The position numbers were made by a program, and so were the translations under genes. Of a stretch of 64,000 nt of DNA, positions 27,719 to 37,598 are shown in pieces (position 1 is the first letter of the stretch; every line of letters begins with the position of its first letter). The notes under the pieces are model-generated. The model had not been told where the DNA came from. It was given only the letters and a program-made list of their open reading frames with translations, and made no database searches. The DNA comes from Bacillus sp. ISL-34 (lineage in GTDB: Bacteria; Bacillota; Bacilli; Bacillales; DSM-1321), in contig NZ_JAGGQJ010000035.1 of the NCBI RefSeq assembly GCF_018613325.1, positions 1 through 64,000 of the forward strand. Direction: 5' to 3'.

Positions 27719-28624
27719 TCATAATACCAATCTGTCTATCAACTTTATTAGCTCCGCAATTTCAGGCTTGCTGATTTGTGCGTCAGCCCCTACGACCTGA
27801 CCTTTATGACGCAGGCTGTCCGTTATCAAAGAAGAGAAGATGATCACCGGCAATCCAGCGAGTTCCCCGTTTTCCTTTATTCTTCTAGTTAAATGATGCC
27901 CATCCATTTGAGGCATCTCAATATCGGTAATCACCAGTTGCACTTCTTCTTCAACCACTTTCCCGGATTCAATTAAATTCTCCAGATAATTAAATGCATC
28001 AAGTCCATTTTCATAAAACTCCAAGTACTTGAATCCAGCTTCTGACAATGTATCAAACAGCAGCTTTCTCAGTAATGGAGAATCCTCTGCAATCAGGATT
28101 CTCTTGTCTGAATTTTGCCGGATACCAAGCTTTTTAACCTGTTGGATGTTTATTCCTGATTCTGGATTGATTTCGACCACTATTTTTTCAAAATCGAGTA
28201 ACAGTAACATTTCACTATTTAATTTTATTACTCCGATAATCTGACTTTCAAGGCCTTGATACATATCCGAAGGCTTTTCGATTTGTGACCAGGAAATACG
28301 GTGGATCTGTGTTACGGTATGGACATGGAAAACCACTTTTTGCTGATTGAATTCAGCCACTATGAATTTATCCTGCTCAGGAGTTTCTGATGGCGGAAAT
28401 CCTAAAGCATCCGCCACATTCACAACTGGCAGGACTTCTCCGCGAAGCTCAATGATCCCCTCCACATTTGGATGCGAATGCGGGACAAGCGTGATGGAGA
28501 CAGGATTAATGATTTCCTTCACCTTAATTACGTTAATGCCGAATTTATTCTTTCCGAGACCGAATTCCACTATCTCAAGCTCATTCGTTCCACTTTCCAG
28601 TAATATTCCTTTATTTGCTTCCAT
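27719..28624 (-). CDS. cheV: chemotaxis coupling protein CheV
   Basis: A CheW domain (about 15-155) joined to a response-regulator receiver domain (about 170-301). The receiver shows LIAEDSPLLRKLL (acidic pocket), the phospho-acceptor Asp in VITDIEMPQMDGH, and the conserved Lys in ADAQISKPE. CheV couples receptors to CheA and tunes adaptation by its own phosphorylation. 301 residues. The neighbours ykyB and patA are conserved in B. subtilis. Confidence 0.93.
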   Translation of the reverse strand: MEANKGILLESGTNELEIVEFGLGKNKFGINVIKVKEIINPVSITLVPHSHPNVEGIIELRGEVLPVVNVADALGFPPSETPEQDKFIVAEFNQQKVVFHVHTVTQIHRISWSQIEKPSDMYQGLESQIIGVIKLNSEMLLLLDFEKIVVEINPESGINIQQVKKLGIRQNSDKRILIAEDSPLLRKLLFDTLSEAGFKYLEFYENGLDAFNYLENLIESGKVVEEEVQLVITDIEMPQMDGHHLTRRIKENGELAGLPVIIFSSLITDSLRHKGQVVGADAQISKPEIAELIKLIDRLVL

Positions 28625-28803
28625 TGTTTCATCTCGCCCTTCTATCTTTTCATTTCATAATTCCATAAATCATTTAACCGCCAGGAAAAATATCATGGTT
28701 TCATCAATGAACTCATACCTAATAATTCGGTTAAATATTTCTTTTGTTTAGAGCACAGAATAAAAAAAGAATCAAGAAGTGATCATTTATTAATACCAAA
28801 CTA

Positions 28804-28832
28804 AAAAGGGACCCATCAGGGTCCCCCTTTTT
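28804..28832. terminator. corA-side terminator
   Basis: GGGACCC-ATCA-GGGTCCC, flanked by AAAAA and CCTTTTT, so active in either direction. It follows the small open stretch downstream of corA. Confidence 0.75.
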
Positions 28833-28845
28833 CCATGCACATTTT

Positions 28846-28983
28846 TCACCACTCATTCCAGCCATCATATCGAACGTAAGGCCTGTCTCTTCGATAAACC
28901 CCCTCCATGATTGGATGGTCGCAAATAACACCCTGCAGCCCTTCCAAACCCACTTGGAATAACAGGTCAGTTGGGTCTTTTCA
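28846..28983 (-). other. coding-like open stretch following the corA stop
   Basis: In the corA frame, the codons after its TGA stay open for 44 residues: KDPTDLLFQVGLEGLQGVIC, then DHPIMEGVYRRDRPYVRYDG and WNEW before TGA. The composition is protein-like (DRPYVRYDGWNEW), but no ATG/GTG with a ribosome site is present; a GTG at 28953 lacks one. Possibilities are a decayed mini-gene, a small gene with one indel, or stop-codon read-through of corA. Confidence 0.4.
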
Positions 28984-29955
28984 TCTCCTTCGCGACCTTT
29001 TCTTTGGATTGAGCCAACCTTTTTTAACAAAGAATAAAAACATCATCAAGGCAATTCCGCCCATCATTCCAAGAATGAGGAAATAGCCATAATGCCAATT
29101 TAATTCCGGCATATATTCAAAATTCATCCCATATACGCCCACTATGAAGGTCAGCGGCATGAATATGGTAGTGATGACAGTCAATGTCATCATCGTTGAA
29201 TTCATATTATTGGAGTTCACAGACAAATAACTATCACGGATATCGGACGAAAAATCCCGATACGATTCAAGCATTTCAGTCAATTTAAGAAGATGATCGT
29301 ACACATCATTAAAATAAAGATGCTGATCTTTCAAGTAATTCAGACGCTCTGATGAAATCATTCTGTACAATAAATCACGCATCGGCAATATGGTCCGTCG
29401 GAGCCTGGACATATCTGTACGTAAATCGAAAAGCTGATCCATCAGTTCGTTAATCGTGTCATTTTCAGTATTTTCCTCAATGCTGCCCAATTCGCTTTCA
29501 ATTTTATAAACAGGCGGGAAAAATTCATCGACGATCCTGTCAATTATCCTATGCATCAAGAAAAAGGGACTTTGCTTCAACATTTTATTACCAGCAATTT
29601 CTTCCCATACCTTTTCCAGTTCAAGCAAATCTTCCTTATGAAAACTGACTATCCATTTTTCACCAACAAACATATCCAATTCCACTGCTTTAAATACCTT
29701 CTCCCTTAGAGCATGAATCACAAGAAATTGGTAACCCTCATAAAAATCCATTTTGGGACGTTGGTTAAAATCATCCAGGCAGTCTTCAATTGCCAGCGGA
29801 TGAAAATGAAAATGAGTGGATAAAAGTTCGATTTCCTCGTTTGTGGGGTTGGAAAAATCCACCCAGTACCACTCGATATCCGGATTATTCATTTCCGTTA
29901 GCGGTAAACCAAAACTGACTTCATGATTAGAAGTAATTGCGCAAGTCCTTATCAT
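28981..29955 (-). CDS. corA: CorA-family divalent cation transporter
   Basis: Mg2+/Co2+-type channel. A large cytosolic N-terminal domain (about 1-260) precedes two C-terminal helices. The signature YGMNFEYMPELNW follows the first helix, whose sequence includes TTIFMPLTFIVG. A basic tail (KKRSRRR) closes the protein, as usual. The ATG start has GAGGG nine bases upstream and gives 324 residues; the TTG three codons earlier abuts that site. Confidence 0.9.
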   Translation of the reverse strand: MIRTCAITSNHEVSFGLPLTEMNNPDIEWYWVDFSNPTNEEIELLSTHFHFHPLAIEDCLDDFNQRPKMDFYEGYQFLVIHALREKVFKAVELDMFVGEKWIVSFHKEDLLELEKVWEEIAGNKMLKQSPFFLMHRIIDRIVDEFFPPVYKIESELGSIEENTENDTINELMDQLFDLRTDMSRLRRTILPMRDLLYRMISSERLNYLKDQHLYFNDVYDHLLKLTEMLESYRDFSSDIRDSYLSVNSNNMNSTMMTLTVITTIFMPLTFIVGVYGMNFEYMPELNWHYGYFLILGMMGGIALMMFLFFVKKGWLNPKKRSRRR

Positions 29956-30111
29956 ATGTATCAACCCTCAAAATTTTCTTATCATACATTATACCTTTAA
30001 TTCATTAATCTCAAAAAGTTTTCTCCCCCTCCAAACTAAATGATAAAATAGAATGAATGAGTCAAACATAGTACATAATTCATGTAGTTAGAAAAGGGAG
30101 GATATTCATAG

Positions 30112-31260
30112 ATGGAACATTTAATAAACCCTCTAGTAAAAGACGTTCAAATATCAGGAATTCGTAAATTCTACAATATGGTCGCTGATATCGAAGGCAC
30201 CATTTCCTTAACGATAGGACAGCCTGACTTTCCTACTCCGATGCATATTAAGGAAGCCGCAAAACAAGCCATTGATAATGACCATACCGTTTATACTCAC
30301 AATGCAGGCTATTTGGAATTAAGGGACGCCGCTTCAAATTATGTAAAGGATAAATACAAGCTTAGCTATGATCCGGCGAATGAAGTGATAGTGACCTCTG
30401 GTGCCAGCGAAGGCATAGACATTACCTTCAGGACGATCCTCATCCCAGGGAACGAAGTAATATTACCGGGTCCTGTATATCCGGGATACGAACCCATCAT
30501 TAAGATGTGCGGTGCAACACCTGTTTATGCCGATACAACAAAAAATGGATTTCGTTTGACTGCAGATATACTTGAAAAGTACATAACTGAACATACTCGG
30601 TGCATCGTTCTGCCCTATCCATCGAATCCGACCGGGGTTACATTATCTGCCGAAGAATTATTGGACATTGCCGAACTTGTAAGGGGCAAGGACATCTTCA
30701 TATTGGCTGATGAGATATACAGTGAACTGGTATTCGATCAGGAGCATGTTTCGATTGCCACTTTCTTGAAAGAACAAACCATCGTCCTGAATGGGTTGTC
30801 CAAGTCCCATTCCATGACCGGCTGGAGGATCGGCCTTCTGTTTGCGCCTGCAGCCATCTCTCAGCATCTACTGAAGGTACATCAATACAATGTGACCTGT
30901 GCCGCCTCCATATCGCAGAGAGCTGCCTTGGCAGCATTGACGGCAGGCAGAGATGATGCCATTCCCATGAAGACTGAGTATGCACGGAGACGGGAATACG
31001 TATACAGTCGCTTACAAGCGATGAATCTGGAAATAGTCAAACCAAATGGTGCCTTTTACTTCTTTATAAAGCTGCCTGAAGGCTATGCCTCTTCGCTGGA
31101 TTTTTGCCTTAAGCTTGTTCAGCAGGAAAAAGTGGCAGTGGTCCCTGGAGATGCATTCTCTCCCCTTGGTGAAGGGTACTTCAGGATATCTTATGCCTAT
31201 TCCATGGAAACCCTGGAAAAGGCTTTGGACCGTATTGAGGCTTTTTTAGCTATAAGTTGA
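30112..31260 (+). CDS. patA: aminotransferase A (class I/II, PLP-dependent)
   Basis: Fold-type I aminotransferase; B. subtilis PatA is linked to LL-diaminopimelate/aromatic substrates. The PLP-binding Lys lies in NGLSKSHSMTGWRIG. Other conserved parts are QPDFPTP near the N terminus, SGASEGID, PYPSNPTG and ADEIYSELVF. 382 residues. GGGAGG precedes the ATG. It is close to cheV, as in B. subtilis; the substrate remains inferred. Confidence 0.85.
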   Translation: MEHLINPLVKDVQISGIRKFYNMVADIEGTISLTIGQPDFPTPMHIKEAAKQAIDNDHTVYTHNAGYLELRDAASNYVKDKYKLSYDPANEVIVTSGASEGIDITFRTILIPGNEVILPGPVYPGYEPIIKMCGATPVYADTTKNGFRLTADILEKYITEHTRCIVLPYPSNPTGVTLSAEELLDIAELVRGKDIFILADEIYSELVFDQEHVSIATFLKEQTIVLNGLSKSHSMTGWRIGLLFAPAAISQHLLKVHQYNVTCAASISQRAALAALTAGRDDAIPMKTEYARRREYVYSRLQAMNLEIVKPNGAFYFFIKLPEGYASSLDFCLKLVQQEKVAVVPGDAFSPLGEGYFRISYAYSMETLEKALDRIEAFLAIS

Positions 31261-31272
31261 CCGAAAAAAAAG

Positions 31273-31308
31273 TGGCCTTCAATTGAATGAACAATTGAAG
31301 GCCATTTT
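31273..31308 (+). terminator. patA terminator
   Basis: TGGCCTTCAATTG-aatgaa-CAATTGAAGGCCA followed by TTTT. Confidence 0.85.
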
Positions 31309-31359
31309 CCTATTTTCAAAGATGTCAGGCTACCGAAGGTTTTTCACGAAGCCAGACAA

Positions 31360-31725
31360 CTAATACAATCTCCGTAAAAAACGGATTTCCCGATATCCCT
31401 CTTCCTTATTTGTCGTGGTAAGGCTCACTTCAACGATTGACCCAAGTAAATCAGCCATCACTTCTTCAAATTCCTTTGCGGAGCGCGGCTTTGAAAAACC
31501 TAAACTCTTCAATTCGCGCATCAGGATTTGAAAACCGGCATTCGTTTCGATATGACTGAATTTCACCGGCAGTATCAGCGGACTTTCGTTCATTAATTTC
31601 AAATCCCAACGAATGGGCTTTGTTTGATGAATGGTTTTTTCCCGTTTAAAACCTTCAATCCTTACAATATATCGACCATCTTCTAATTCCTGGAATTTCA
31701 TATTGATATCATCGAATTCGCCCAT
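31360..31725 (-). CDS. hypothetical 121-residue protein
   Basis: Starts MGEFDDINMKFQELEDGRY, continues with beta strands (IVRIEGFKREK, WDLKLMNESPLILPVKFSH) and ends IVEVSLTTTNKEEGYREIRF plus LRRLY. The pattern recalls the OB-like DUF669 proteins of phages, but this is a weak visual likeness. AAGGAG lies eight bases before the ATG; an upstream GTG overlaps that site. Cytosolic, no partner evident, single gene between patA and ykwC. Confidence 0.6.
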   Translation of the reverse strand: MGEFDDINMKFQELEDGRYIVRIEGFKREKTIHQTKPIRWDLKLMNESPLILPVKFSHIETNAGFQILMRELKSLGFSKPRSAKEFEEVMADLLGSIVEVSLTTTNKEEGYREIRFLRRLY

Positions 31726-31790
31726 AGCTTTCACTCCTTTTTGTAAAGGCTGTCGCTATCAGCTTATTCATGATATAGAAATGCTAGCAC

Positions 31791-32660
31791 TTAATTATAA
31801 TGTTTATATAATGCCTGTGTACCGCTATTTTCCTCGCCAGCTTCTGCCAGCCCCTCATATAGGGATTTGCTCAGGCTTAATCCAGGAGCGTCCATTCCCA
31901 TTCTTTCCGCTTCATCAAGGGCAATCTTCATATCCTTGATAAAATGCTTGATATAAAAACCAGGTTCAAAATCCCCTTCAACCATCCGCGGCACAAGATT
32001 GGACAGTGACCAGCTTCCGGCAGAACCCGATGATATACTCCTTAAAACCCGGTCCGGATCCAACCCCGCCTTTTTGGCGTAGGAAATCGCTTCAGTCACT
32101 CCGATCATATTGGATGCAATGGCGATTTGATTGCACATTTTCGTATGCTGTCCTGAGCCAGCCGGACCTTGATGGACAATATTGCTGCCAATGATATCAA
32201 AAATGGGCCGGACCGCTTCAAATGCCTCACTAGACCCGCCGACCATGATCGTAAGCTTTGCATCACGAGCACCGATATCTCCTCCGGAAACCGGTGCATC
32301 CAATGATTCCATGCCTCTTTTCTTTGCTTCCTCTGCTATTTTCACTGCCAAAGATGGAGTGGAGGTCGTCATATCGATTAAATGGGTTCCTTGTTTCCCG
32401 TTCTCGATAAGCCCATTTTCCCCAAGATAGATTTCTTCCACATCACTAGGGTATCCTACCATGGAAATGATCACACTAGCTTTCTGCGCAATTTCCTTTG
32501 GTGCAGATGCCCACTTCGCACCCTGTGAGAGCAGTTCACTTGCCTTATCTTTCGTCCTTGTATAAACAAATACCTCAAATCCCGCCTTAAGTAGATTTGC
32601 GGCCATGCTTTTTCCCATAACTCCTAAACCTATGAAGCCGATCACTTTGTTCGATTGCAT
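31791..32660 (-). CDS. ykwC: beta-hydroxyacid dehydrogenase YkwC
   Basis: NAD(P)-dependent 3-hydroxyisobutyrate-dehydrogenase-type enzyme. The Rossmann motif is FIGLGVMGKSMA, the substrate motif is LDAPVSGGDIGA, and the catalytic Lys lies in GSGQHTKMCNQ. 289 residues from the ATG with GGGAGG ten bases upstream. The 3-hydroxyacid substrate is not known. The gene after it (SDR) is 38 bases away and may be cotranscribed. Confidence 0.86.
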   Translation of the reverse strand: MQSNKVIGFIGLGVMGKSMAANLLKAGFEVFVYTRTKDKASELLSQGAKWASAPKEIAQKASVIISMVGYPSDVEEIYLGENGLIENGKQGTHLIDMTTSTPSLAVKIAEEAKKRGMESLDAPVSGGDIGARDAKLTIMVGGSSEAFEAVRPIFDIIGSNIVHQGPAGSGQHTKMCNQIAIASNMIGVTEAISYAKKAGLDPDRVLRSISSGSAGSWSLSNLVPRMVEGDFEPGFYIKHFIKDMKIALDEAERMGMDAPGLSLSKSLYEGLAEAGEENSGTQALYKHYN

Positions 32661-32698
32661 ACTGCAGATTCCTCCCAATCATTTTGTTTCAAAAATCC

Positions 32699-33484
32699 TT
32701 AAATGGACTTTATCATTCCTCCGTCAACTAAATACGACTGGCCCGTTAAATATGTATTGGCACCTGAAACAAGGAAAGTAACGAACTTTGCAAATTCCTC
32801 GGGTTCCCCATAACGGCCAAGAGGGATTTTTTTAATCGATTGTTCAGTCATCTCCTCAGGAGTGACTCCTTGTTTCTCCGCATTCAGTCCATCAAGGTGC
32901 TGAACGCGGTCCGTTGCTATCCTTCCCGGACCGACTGTATTGACCAAAATCCGGTCCGTTGCTAATTCTGAAGCTAACGTCTTTGACAATCCAACGATTG
33001 CCGTCCGGAATGTATTCGATAATATCAAGCCTGGAATCGGTTCCTTAATGGATGAAGAAGCAATATTAACGATTTTCCCACCCTGTTTTTTTAAATGCGG
33101 CAAGCTTTCACGTATCGTCCTTATGAAACTTAGTAAATTAAGTTCGAAGGATTGTTGCCATTCTTCATCATTGAAATCTGTAAATGAACCCCCTGGAGGA
33201 CCTCCTGCGTTATTAATAAGAATGTCGATACCGCCGAATTCCTCAGCAGTTTTCCCAACCAGGCTTTTAATATCTTCAGCTTTTGTTATATCCGTTACCA
33301 TATAAGAAACTTTACCCGTCCCAAGCTGCGATAATTCCCTTTGTACGGAGGCAAGCTTTTCTCCATCACGGCTGGCTAGCATGACATTTGCTCCTTCCTT
33401 AACCAATTCAGCTGCCATAGCCTTCCCCAAACCTTGACTTGAAGCTAAAATCAAGGCATTTTTCTTTACCAAATGTAACTCCAT
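32699..33484 (-). CDS. short-chain dehydrogenase/reductase lacking the YxxxK pair
   Basis: An SDR-fold protein of 261 residues with a cofactor loop ASSQGLGKA, NNAGGPPGG and a C-terminal GQSYLVDGG. Ser in NIASSS is kept, but the usual Tyr-x3-Lys 12 residues on reads S156-NTF-R160. So Tyr and Lys are replaced by Ser and Arg. Some SDR subfamilies have this change and are either inactive or use other chemistry. GGAGG lies upstream at a rather long 11 bases. Precedes ykwC on the same strand. Confidence 0.8.
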   Translation of the reverse strand: MELHLVKKNALILASSQGLGKAMAAELVKEGANVMLASRDGEKLASVQRELSQLGTGKVSYMVTDITKAEDIKSLVGKTAEEFGGIDILINNAGGPPGGSFTDFNDEEWQQSFELNLLSFIRTIRESLPHLKKQGGKIVNIASSSIKEPIPGLILSNTFRTAIVGLSKTLASELATDRILVNTVGPGRIATDRVQHLDGLNAEKQGVTPEEMTEQSIKKIPLGRYGEPEEFAKFVTFLVSGANTYLTGQSYLVDGGMIKSI

Positions 33485-33592
33485 ATACTATTTAACCTCC
33501 ATTTTTAAAATTATAATTCCATTATATCGTCATAACCGTAAAGTGAAAAATCTGAATAATCATTCTCATGATTTTTATTTGCAAAAAAAATA

Positions 33593-33615
33593 GCCGGTTG
33601 GATAACCCAACCGGC
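33593..33615 (-). terminator. terminator on the minus strand
   Basis: GCCGGTTGG pairs with CCAACCGGC. On the minus strand TATTTTTTTT follows. It probably ends the ptsHI transcript. Confidence 0.8.
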
Positions 33616-33747
33616 GTCAAAGGGGGAAATGAGAATGTCAGCTGCCCTAATAGAGCTAAACAACTGTGCTTGCTTTTTATTTACCCCCATTTTTGAGCAA
33701 TAAACATTTTTTCTCAAATGATCAAGCAAAAATTACAGGACAGCACA

Positions 33748-33786
33748 GCACCCCATCCGAAGGTTTTGTGGATGGGGTGCGTTTTT
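33748..33786. terminator. hairpin directly behind ptsI
   Basis: GCACCCCATCC pairs with GGATGGGGTGC. The T-run (GTTTTT) lies on the plus strand, so for ptsI it would act as a stabilising hairpin more than as a classical terminator. Confidence 0.55.
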
Positions 33787-33796
33787 CCTGATTTAA

Positions 33797-35515
33797 TTAT
33801 TTCTTCAAAGCGTTTACTACCGCTTCTTTCACATTATCATTCGTATCCAGCCCTAAAACTTCTTGAGATAGTTTTTTCATCTCTTCAAGCGAAAGTTGGC
33901 TAATTAAAGAACGTGCTTTTAAAATCGAAGTGGCACTCATTGAGAATTCATCAAGGCCCAATCCGATCAAAATCGGGATGGCCACTTCATCTCCAGCCAT
34001 TTCACCGCACATTCCGGCCCATTTCCCTTCTTTATGAGCAGCATCTATGACCATTTTAACCAGGCGTAAAATCGCTGGATTGTATGGTTGATATAAATAA
34101 GATACCCTCTCATTCATTCGGTCAGCGGCCATCGTATATTGAATCAAGTCATTAGTGCCTATGCTGAAGAAATCGACTTCCTTAGCAAATATATCCGCCA
34201 TCACTGCAGTTGAAGGGATTTCAACCATGATTCCGACTTCAATTTTTTCGGCAACTTGAACACCATTGTCAAGCAATTCCTGCCTAACTTCAGCCAAGAC
34301 GGCCTTAGCTTCGCGGAATTCAGCTAGTGTGGCAATCATCGGGAACATGATTTTCAAATCTCCGTAAATGCTTGCACGAAGCAGGGCACGGAGCTGAGTC
34401 CGGAAAATCTCCTGCTCATTTAAGCAAAGGCGAATCGCACGGTATCCAAGGAAAGGATTCATTTCCTTAGGAAGCTCTAAGTAAGGCAACTCCTTGTCCC
34501 CGCCTATATCAAGCGTTCTGACGACTACAGGCTTACCTGACATTCCTTCCAGCACCGCTTTGTATGCCTCGAACTGTTCTTCTTCACTTGGAAAGTCATT
34601 TCTGCCCATATAAAGAAATTCCGTACGATATAACCCGATGCCTTCACCGCCATTTTGATGTACGCCCTCCAGATCTTTCGGCGTACCAATATTGGCTGCC
34701 AATTCCACATGATGGCCATCATGTGTAACGGTTTTTTCATGAACCAGCTTCGCCCACTCAGCCTTTTGCATAGCATAGGCTTCCTGCTCCTCTTCGTAGC
34801 GTTTCACGAGTTCAGGAGTAGGATTGATGTGAACTTCACCATTTAACCCGTCAATTATGACCAAGTCTCCATTTTCAATGGACGAGGTCACTGACTTCGC
34901 TCCAACGACTGCTGGAATTTCCAAAGAACGTGCCATTATGGCTGAATGGGATGTACGTCCACCGATATCGGTCGTAAATCCTTTGACATATGCCGGATTC
35001 AACTGTGCTGTATCGGATGGAGTCAAATCCTCCGCAATGATGATCACTTCTTCAGCAATCATGCTCGGATTTGGAATATGAACACCTAAAAGATGTGACA
35101 GCACCCGTTTCGTGACGTCACGGATATCCGCTGCACGTTCCTTCATGTATTCATTATCCATTTGTTCAAACATCGTAATGAACATGCTTGCGGTTTCATT
35201 TAAGGAAAACTCAGCGTTGACGCTTTCTGATTGAATTTTATCCTGAATTGGAGTGATAAGTTCCGGATCAGCCAAAACAAGCAGGTGTGCGTCAAAGATA
35301 GCGGCCTTATCCGCCCCTAAATCCTTTTCAGCTTTATCCCTGATTATCTCCAATTCATTTGTTGACTTTTGAATAGCTTCCTTAAAACGGGATATTTCAG
35401 CCCCGACATCTTCTATGCTTCTTTTTTCGATCGATAAATCTGGCTCAGTCAGTCGATAGGCTTTAGCGATGGCTATTCCGTTTGAAGCTGCTATTCCACT
35501 AATCAAAGTGGACAT
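33797..35515 (-). CDS. ptsI: PTS enzyme I (phosphoenolpyruvate-protein phosphotransferase)
   Basis: First enzyme of the sugar phosphotransferase system; it takes phosphate from PEP onto H190 in [15 protein letters not shown] and passes it to HPr. The PEP-binding domain shows [18 protein letters not shown]-like [33 protein letters not shown] and the active-site CGEMAGD. 572 residues. It overlaps ptsH by one base (TAATG), so expression is coupled. No ptsG lies upstream, unlike B. subtilis. Confidence 0.97.
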   Translation of the reverse strand: MSTLISGIAASNGIAIAKAYRLTEPDLSIEKRSIEDVGAEISRFKEAIQKSTNELEIIRDKAEKDLGADKAAIFDAHLLVLADPELITPIQDKIQSESVNAEFSLNETASMFITMFEQMDNEYMKERAADIRDVTKRVLSHLLGVHIPNPSMIAEEVIIIAEDLTPSDTAQLNPAYVKGFTTDIGGRTSHSAIMARSLEIPAVVGAKSVTSSIENGDLVIIDGLNGEVHINPTPELVKRYEEEQEAYAMQKAEWAKLVHEKTVTHDGHHVELAANIGTPKDLEGVHQNGGEGIGLYRTEFLYMGRNDFPSEEEQFEAYKAVLEGMSGKPVVVRTLDIGGDKELPYLELPKEMNPFLGYRAIRLCLNEQEIFRTQLRALLRASIYGDLKIMFPMIATLAEFREAKAVLAEVRQELLDNGVQVAEKIEVGIMVEIPSTAVMADIFAKEVDFFSIGTNDLIQYTMAADRMNERVSYLYQPYNPAILRLVKMVIDAAHKEGKWAGMCGEMAGDEVAIPILIGLGLDEFSMSATSILKARSLISQLSLEEMKKLSQEVLGLDTNDNVKEAVVNALKK

Positions 35516-35781
35516 TATTCTGCTAATCCTTCTCTGTTTAACGTTTCAGCAAGTGTGTTTAGTGCATCATTTTCATCGCTTCCTTCAGCAGAAATCGTAA
35601 TTTCCGCCCCTTTGCCAATTCCTAGTGACATTACACCCATAATGGACTTAAGGTTCACTTTTTTCTCTTTATAAGCAAGGTTTATTTCTGAATCAAATTT
35701 TCCTGCAGCTTGTACAAGCAATGTAGCCGGACGAGCGTGAATTCCTGTTTCTGCAGTTACTGTAAATGTTTTTTCTACCAT
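35515..35781 (-). CDS. ptsH: phosphocarrier protein HPr
   Basis: 88 residues from MVEKTFTV. The phosphorylation sites are H15 (TGIHARPA) and the regulatory S46 (NLKSIMGV), which HPr kinase modifies to make the CcpA co-repressor. AAAGGAG lies ten bases before the ATG; an in-frame TTG three codons earlier is too close to it. First gene of ptsHI, with about 215 bases of promoter region before fetB. Confidence 0.96.
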   Translation of the reverse strand: MVEKTFTVTAETGIHARPATLLVQAAGKFDSEINLAYKEKKVNLKSIMGVMSLGIGKGAEITISAEGSDENDALNTLAETLNREGLAE

Positions 35782-35996
35782 ATAAATCAATCTCCTTTAA
35801 GATAATTTAACAAAAATAGGTTATGTAAGGGGTTTTCTCCATCCAATCAGAAAAGAAATGAAAAATAGAAATGCCCTTTTCCCTTATCAGGATAGCATTA
35901 TCATTCCCAACAAACAAACCAAAACTATTGGTACCTACAAAATAGTACAAAAATATAGATGGAACTGCAACTATTACTTTTCAGATTCTTCAATGA

Positions 35997-36782
35997 TTAA
36001 ATGGACAGCTGAGCATTTTTGGTAAAAAAGGCCCTGAAACTCAGCATGATGAAAAGGACTACCGTTAATGAAACACTTCCGAGAATCCCGATTAATATCG
36101 CAATCTGGTACTCAATGGCGATGAGCGGGCTTATTCCCGACAGGATTTGCCCTGTCATCATTCCTGGAAGGAAGATAATCCCCATCCCGAGCATATTGTT
36201 CAAAGTCGGGAGCACTGCCGAGTCGAATGCAGCATCCACATATTTCTTCACAGCCCTCGCTGGAGTCGCTCCAAGCATCAACATCGCTTCTACCTTTTCA
36301 CGATTACTGCTAATCCCATCATGGAGGTTTTTAAGAGCCAATGTCACTCCAGTCATGGCATTCCCCACGATCATCCCTGCAATTGGAATGAAATACCTCG
36401 GCTCATACCATGGCGTGAAATGGATCACGACCACATTAAAATAAAACAAGGCAGCCATCGGGCCTGACAACATACTTAGGATAACCATCCTTTTGATTTT
36501 TTTATTAAGTGTATAGGACACTTGCTTAAAAATATTATGGATGGAAAACAGGGCCATCGCACATAAAAATCCTAAAGAAAGTAAAGGGTGGGGATTTTCA
36601 AAGATATATGTCAATACATATCCGGCGAGAACGAGTTGGACCGTCATCCGTACCGTAGCGAGCATGATTTGCTTTTCCCGTGAAATCCCCCGCCATTTCA
36701 CGATTATAAGCAGGATTACTACAAATACGTAGGCCGCACAAAGACGCCAGAACTCAATATCTATTATCCCATTCGCCTCCAT
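35997..36782 (-). CDS. fetB: FetB-type (UPF0014) metal-export ABC permease
   Basis: 261 residues, about seven membrane helices (for example FWRLCAAYVFVVILLIIV near the N terminus and IAILIGILGSVSLTVVLFIM at the end). The conserved cytosolic stretch EAMLMLGATPARAVKKY fits UPF0014/YbbM. In E. coli FetAB exports iron; substrate here inferred. It starts on the last base of fetA (TAATG). Confidence 0.85.
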   Translation of the reverse strand: MEANGIIDIEFWRLCAAYVFVVILLIIVKWRGISREKQIMLATVRMTVQLVLAGYVLTYIFENPHPLLSLGFLCAMALFSIHNIFKQVSYTLNKKIKRMVILSMLSGPMAALFYFNVVVIHFTPWYEPRYFIPIAGMIVGNAMTGVTLALKNLHDGISSNREKVEAMLMLGATPARAVKKYVDAAFDSAVLPTLNNMLGMGIIFLPGMMTGQILSGISPLIAIEYQIAILIGILGSVSLTVVLFIMLSFRAFFTKNAQLSI

Positions 36783-37414
36783 TAATAGTCACCCTCCTTC
36801 GCTTTTTTCAGAACGATCCTCTTTTCAGCATAGGTATCCGCAAGCTGTTTTGAATGGGTTATCATGATGACCGTTCCTTTTTCCCGCTTTACTTCTTCTA
36901 AAAAACGGCTCATGACCGTCAGCTCGGCTTCCTCATCAAGAGCTGAAGTCGGCTCATCCAGTAAATACACTTCGGGTTTCAATAAAAGTAACCTCGCAAG
37001 TCCCAGCCTCTGTTTCTCCCCGCCAGAAAGATTCTCCGCCCCCTCGTCTAAAGACTTCTGCAACTGGACGGTTCCAAGTGCTTTAACCAATTCGGCTTTA
37101 TCCTTTTTTTCACGTTCTGTCAATTCCAGGCCAATCTGAAGATTTTCTTCAATCGTACCCGGTAAAGTGAACGGTGCCTGGGAAAGCATTGTTACTTTAC
37201 GCCGGAGCTCAATCGGGTTGAATTTATCCAGCAACTGATCCTGATAATAGATCGAACCGCTATCCGGGTCATCCATCCTGTTCAATAATCGGAGCAGCGA
37301 GGTTTTTCCTGCACCGCTTTCCCCTGTCAAGCAAGTGACCATACAAGCGGGTATTTTCAAATCATCAATTTTCAAAATCCCTTTATACCTAATATTTTCA
37401 AGCCTAAATATCAT
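36782..37414 (-). CDS. fetA: FetA-type ABC transporter ATPase
   Basis: 210 residues with Walker A GESGAGKTS, Q-loop MLSQAPF, signature LSGGEKQRLGLARLL, Walker B VYLLDEPTSALD and switch His in ITHSKQ. Small size and the partner permease fit the FetA/YbbL group. First gene of a two-gene operon; one-base overlap with fetB. Confidence 0.88.
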   Translation of the reverse strand: MIFRLENIRYKGILKIDDLKIPACMVTCLTGESGAGKTSLLRLLNRMDDPDSGSIYYQDQLLDKFNPIELRRKVTMLSQAPFTLPGTIEENLQIGLELTEREKKDKAELVKALGTVQLQKSLDEGAENLSGGEKQRLGLARLLLLKPEVYLLDEPTSALDEEAELTVMSRFLEEVKREKGTVIMITHSKQLADTYAEKRIVLKKAKEGDY

Positions 37415-37598
37415 TTTACACGCCTGCCTCCCTTACTCCACCATATTATTATAAGGAACTATCATGATATGGGGTAGCGATGCATGTAAAAATTTAAATG
37501 ATTTTCATTTTCTTTCGCTTTTTTATAGGTTAGTATTATTCCTGCCGAATATATCCATGATGGACGTGGAAAACACCTTAATAAATGGAGGACTTATC

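Larger units (their letters stand above)
33485..33796. other. ptsI downstream region with two hairpins
   Basis: No gene. It holds two strong stem-loops that separate ptsHI from the SDR-ykwC unit; both are listed separately. Confidence 0.6.

Noticed and set aside
28731-29030. Minus-strand 99-codon open frame overlapping the corA end
   Set aside because: It starts inside corA without a ribosome site and runs across a strong terminator; the corA-frame extension in the same bases looks more protein-like.
33511-33729. Minus-strand 72-codon open frame after ptsI
   Set aside because: It runs through the 33593-33615 terminator hairpin and has no ribosome site.
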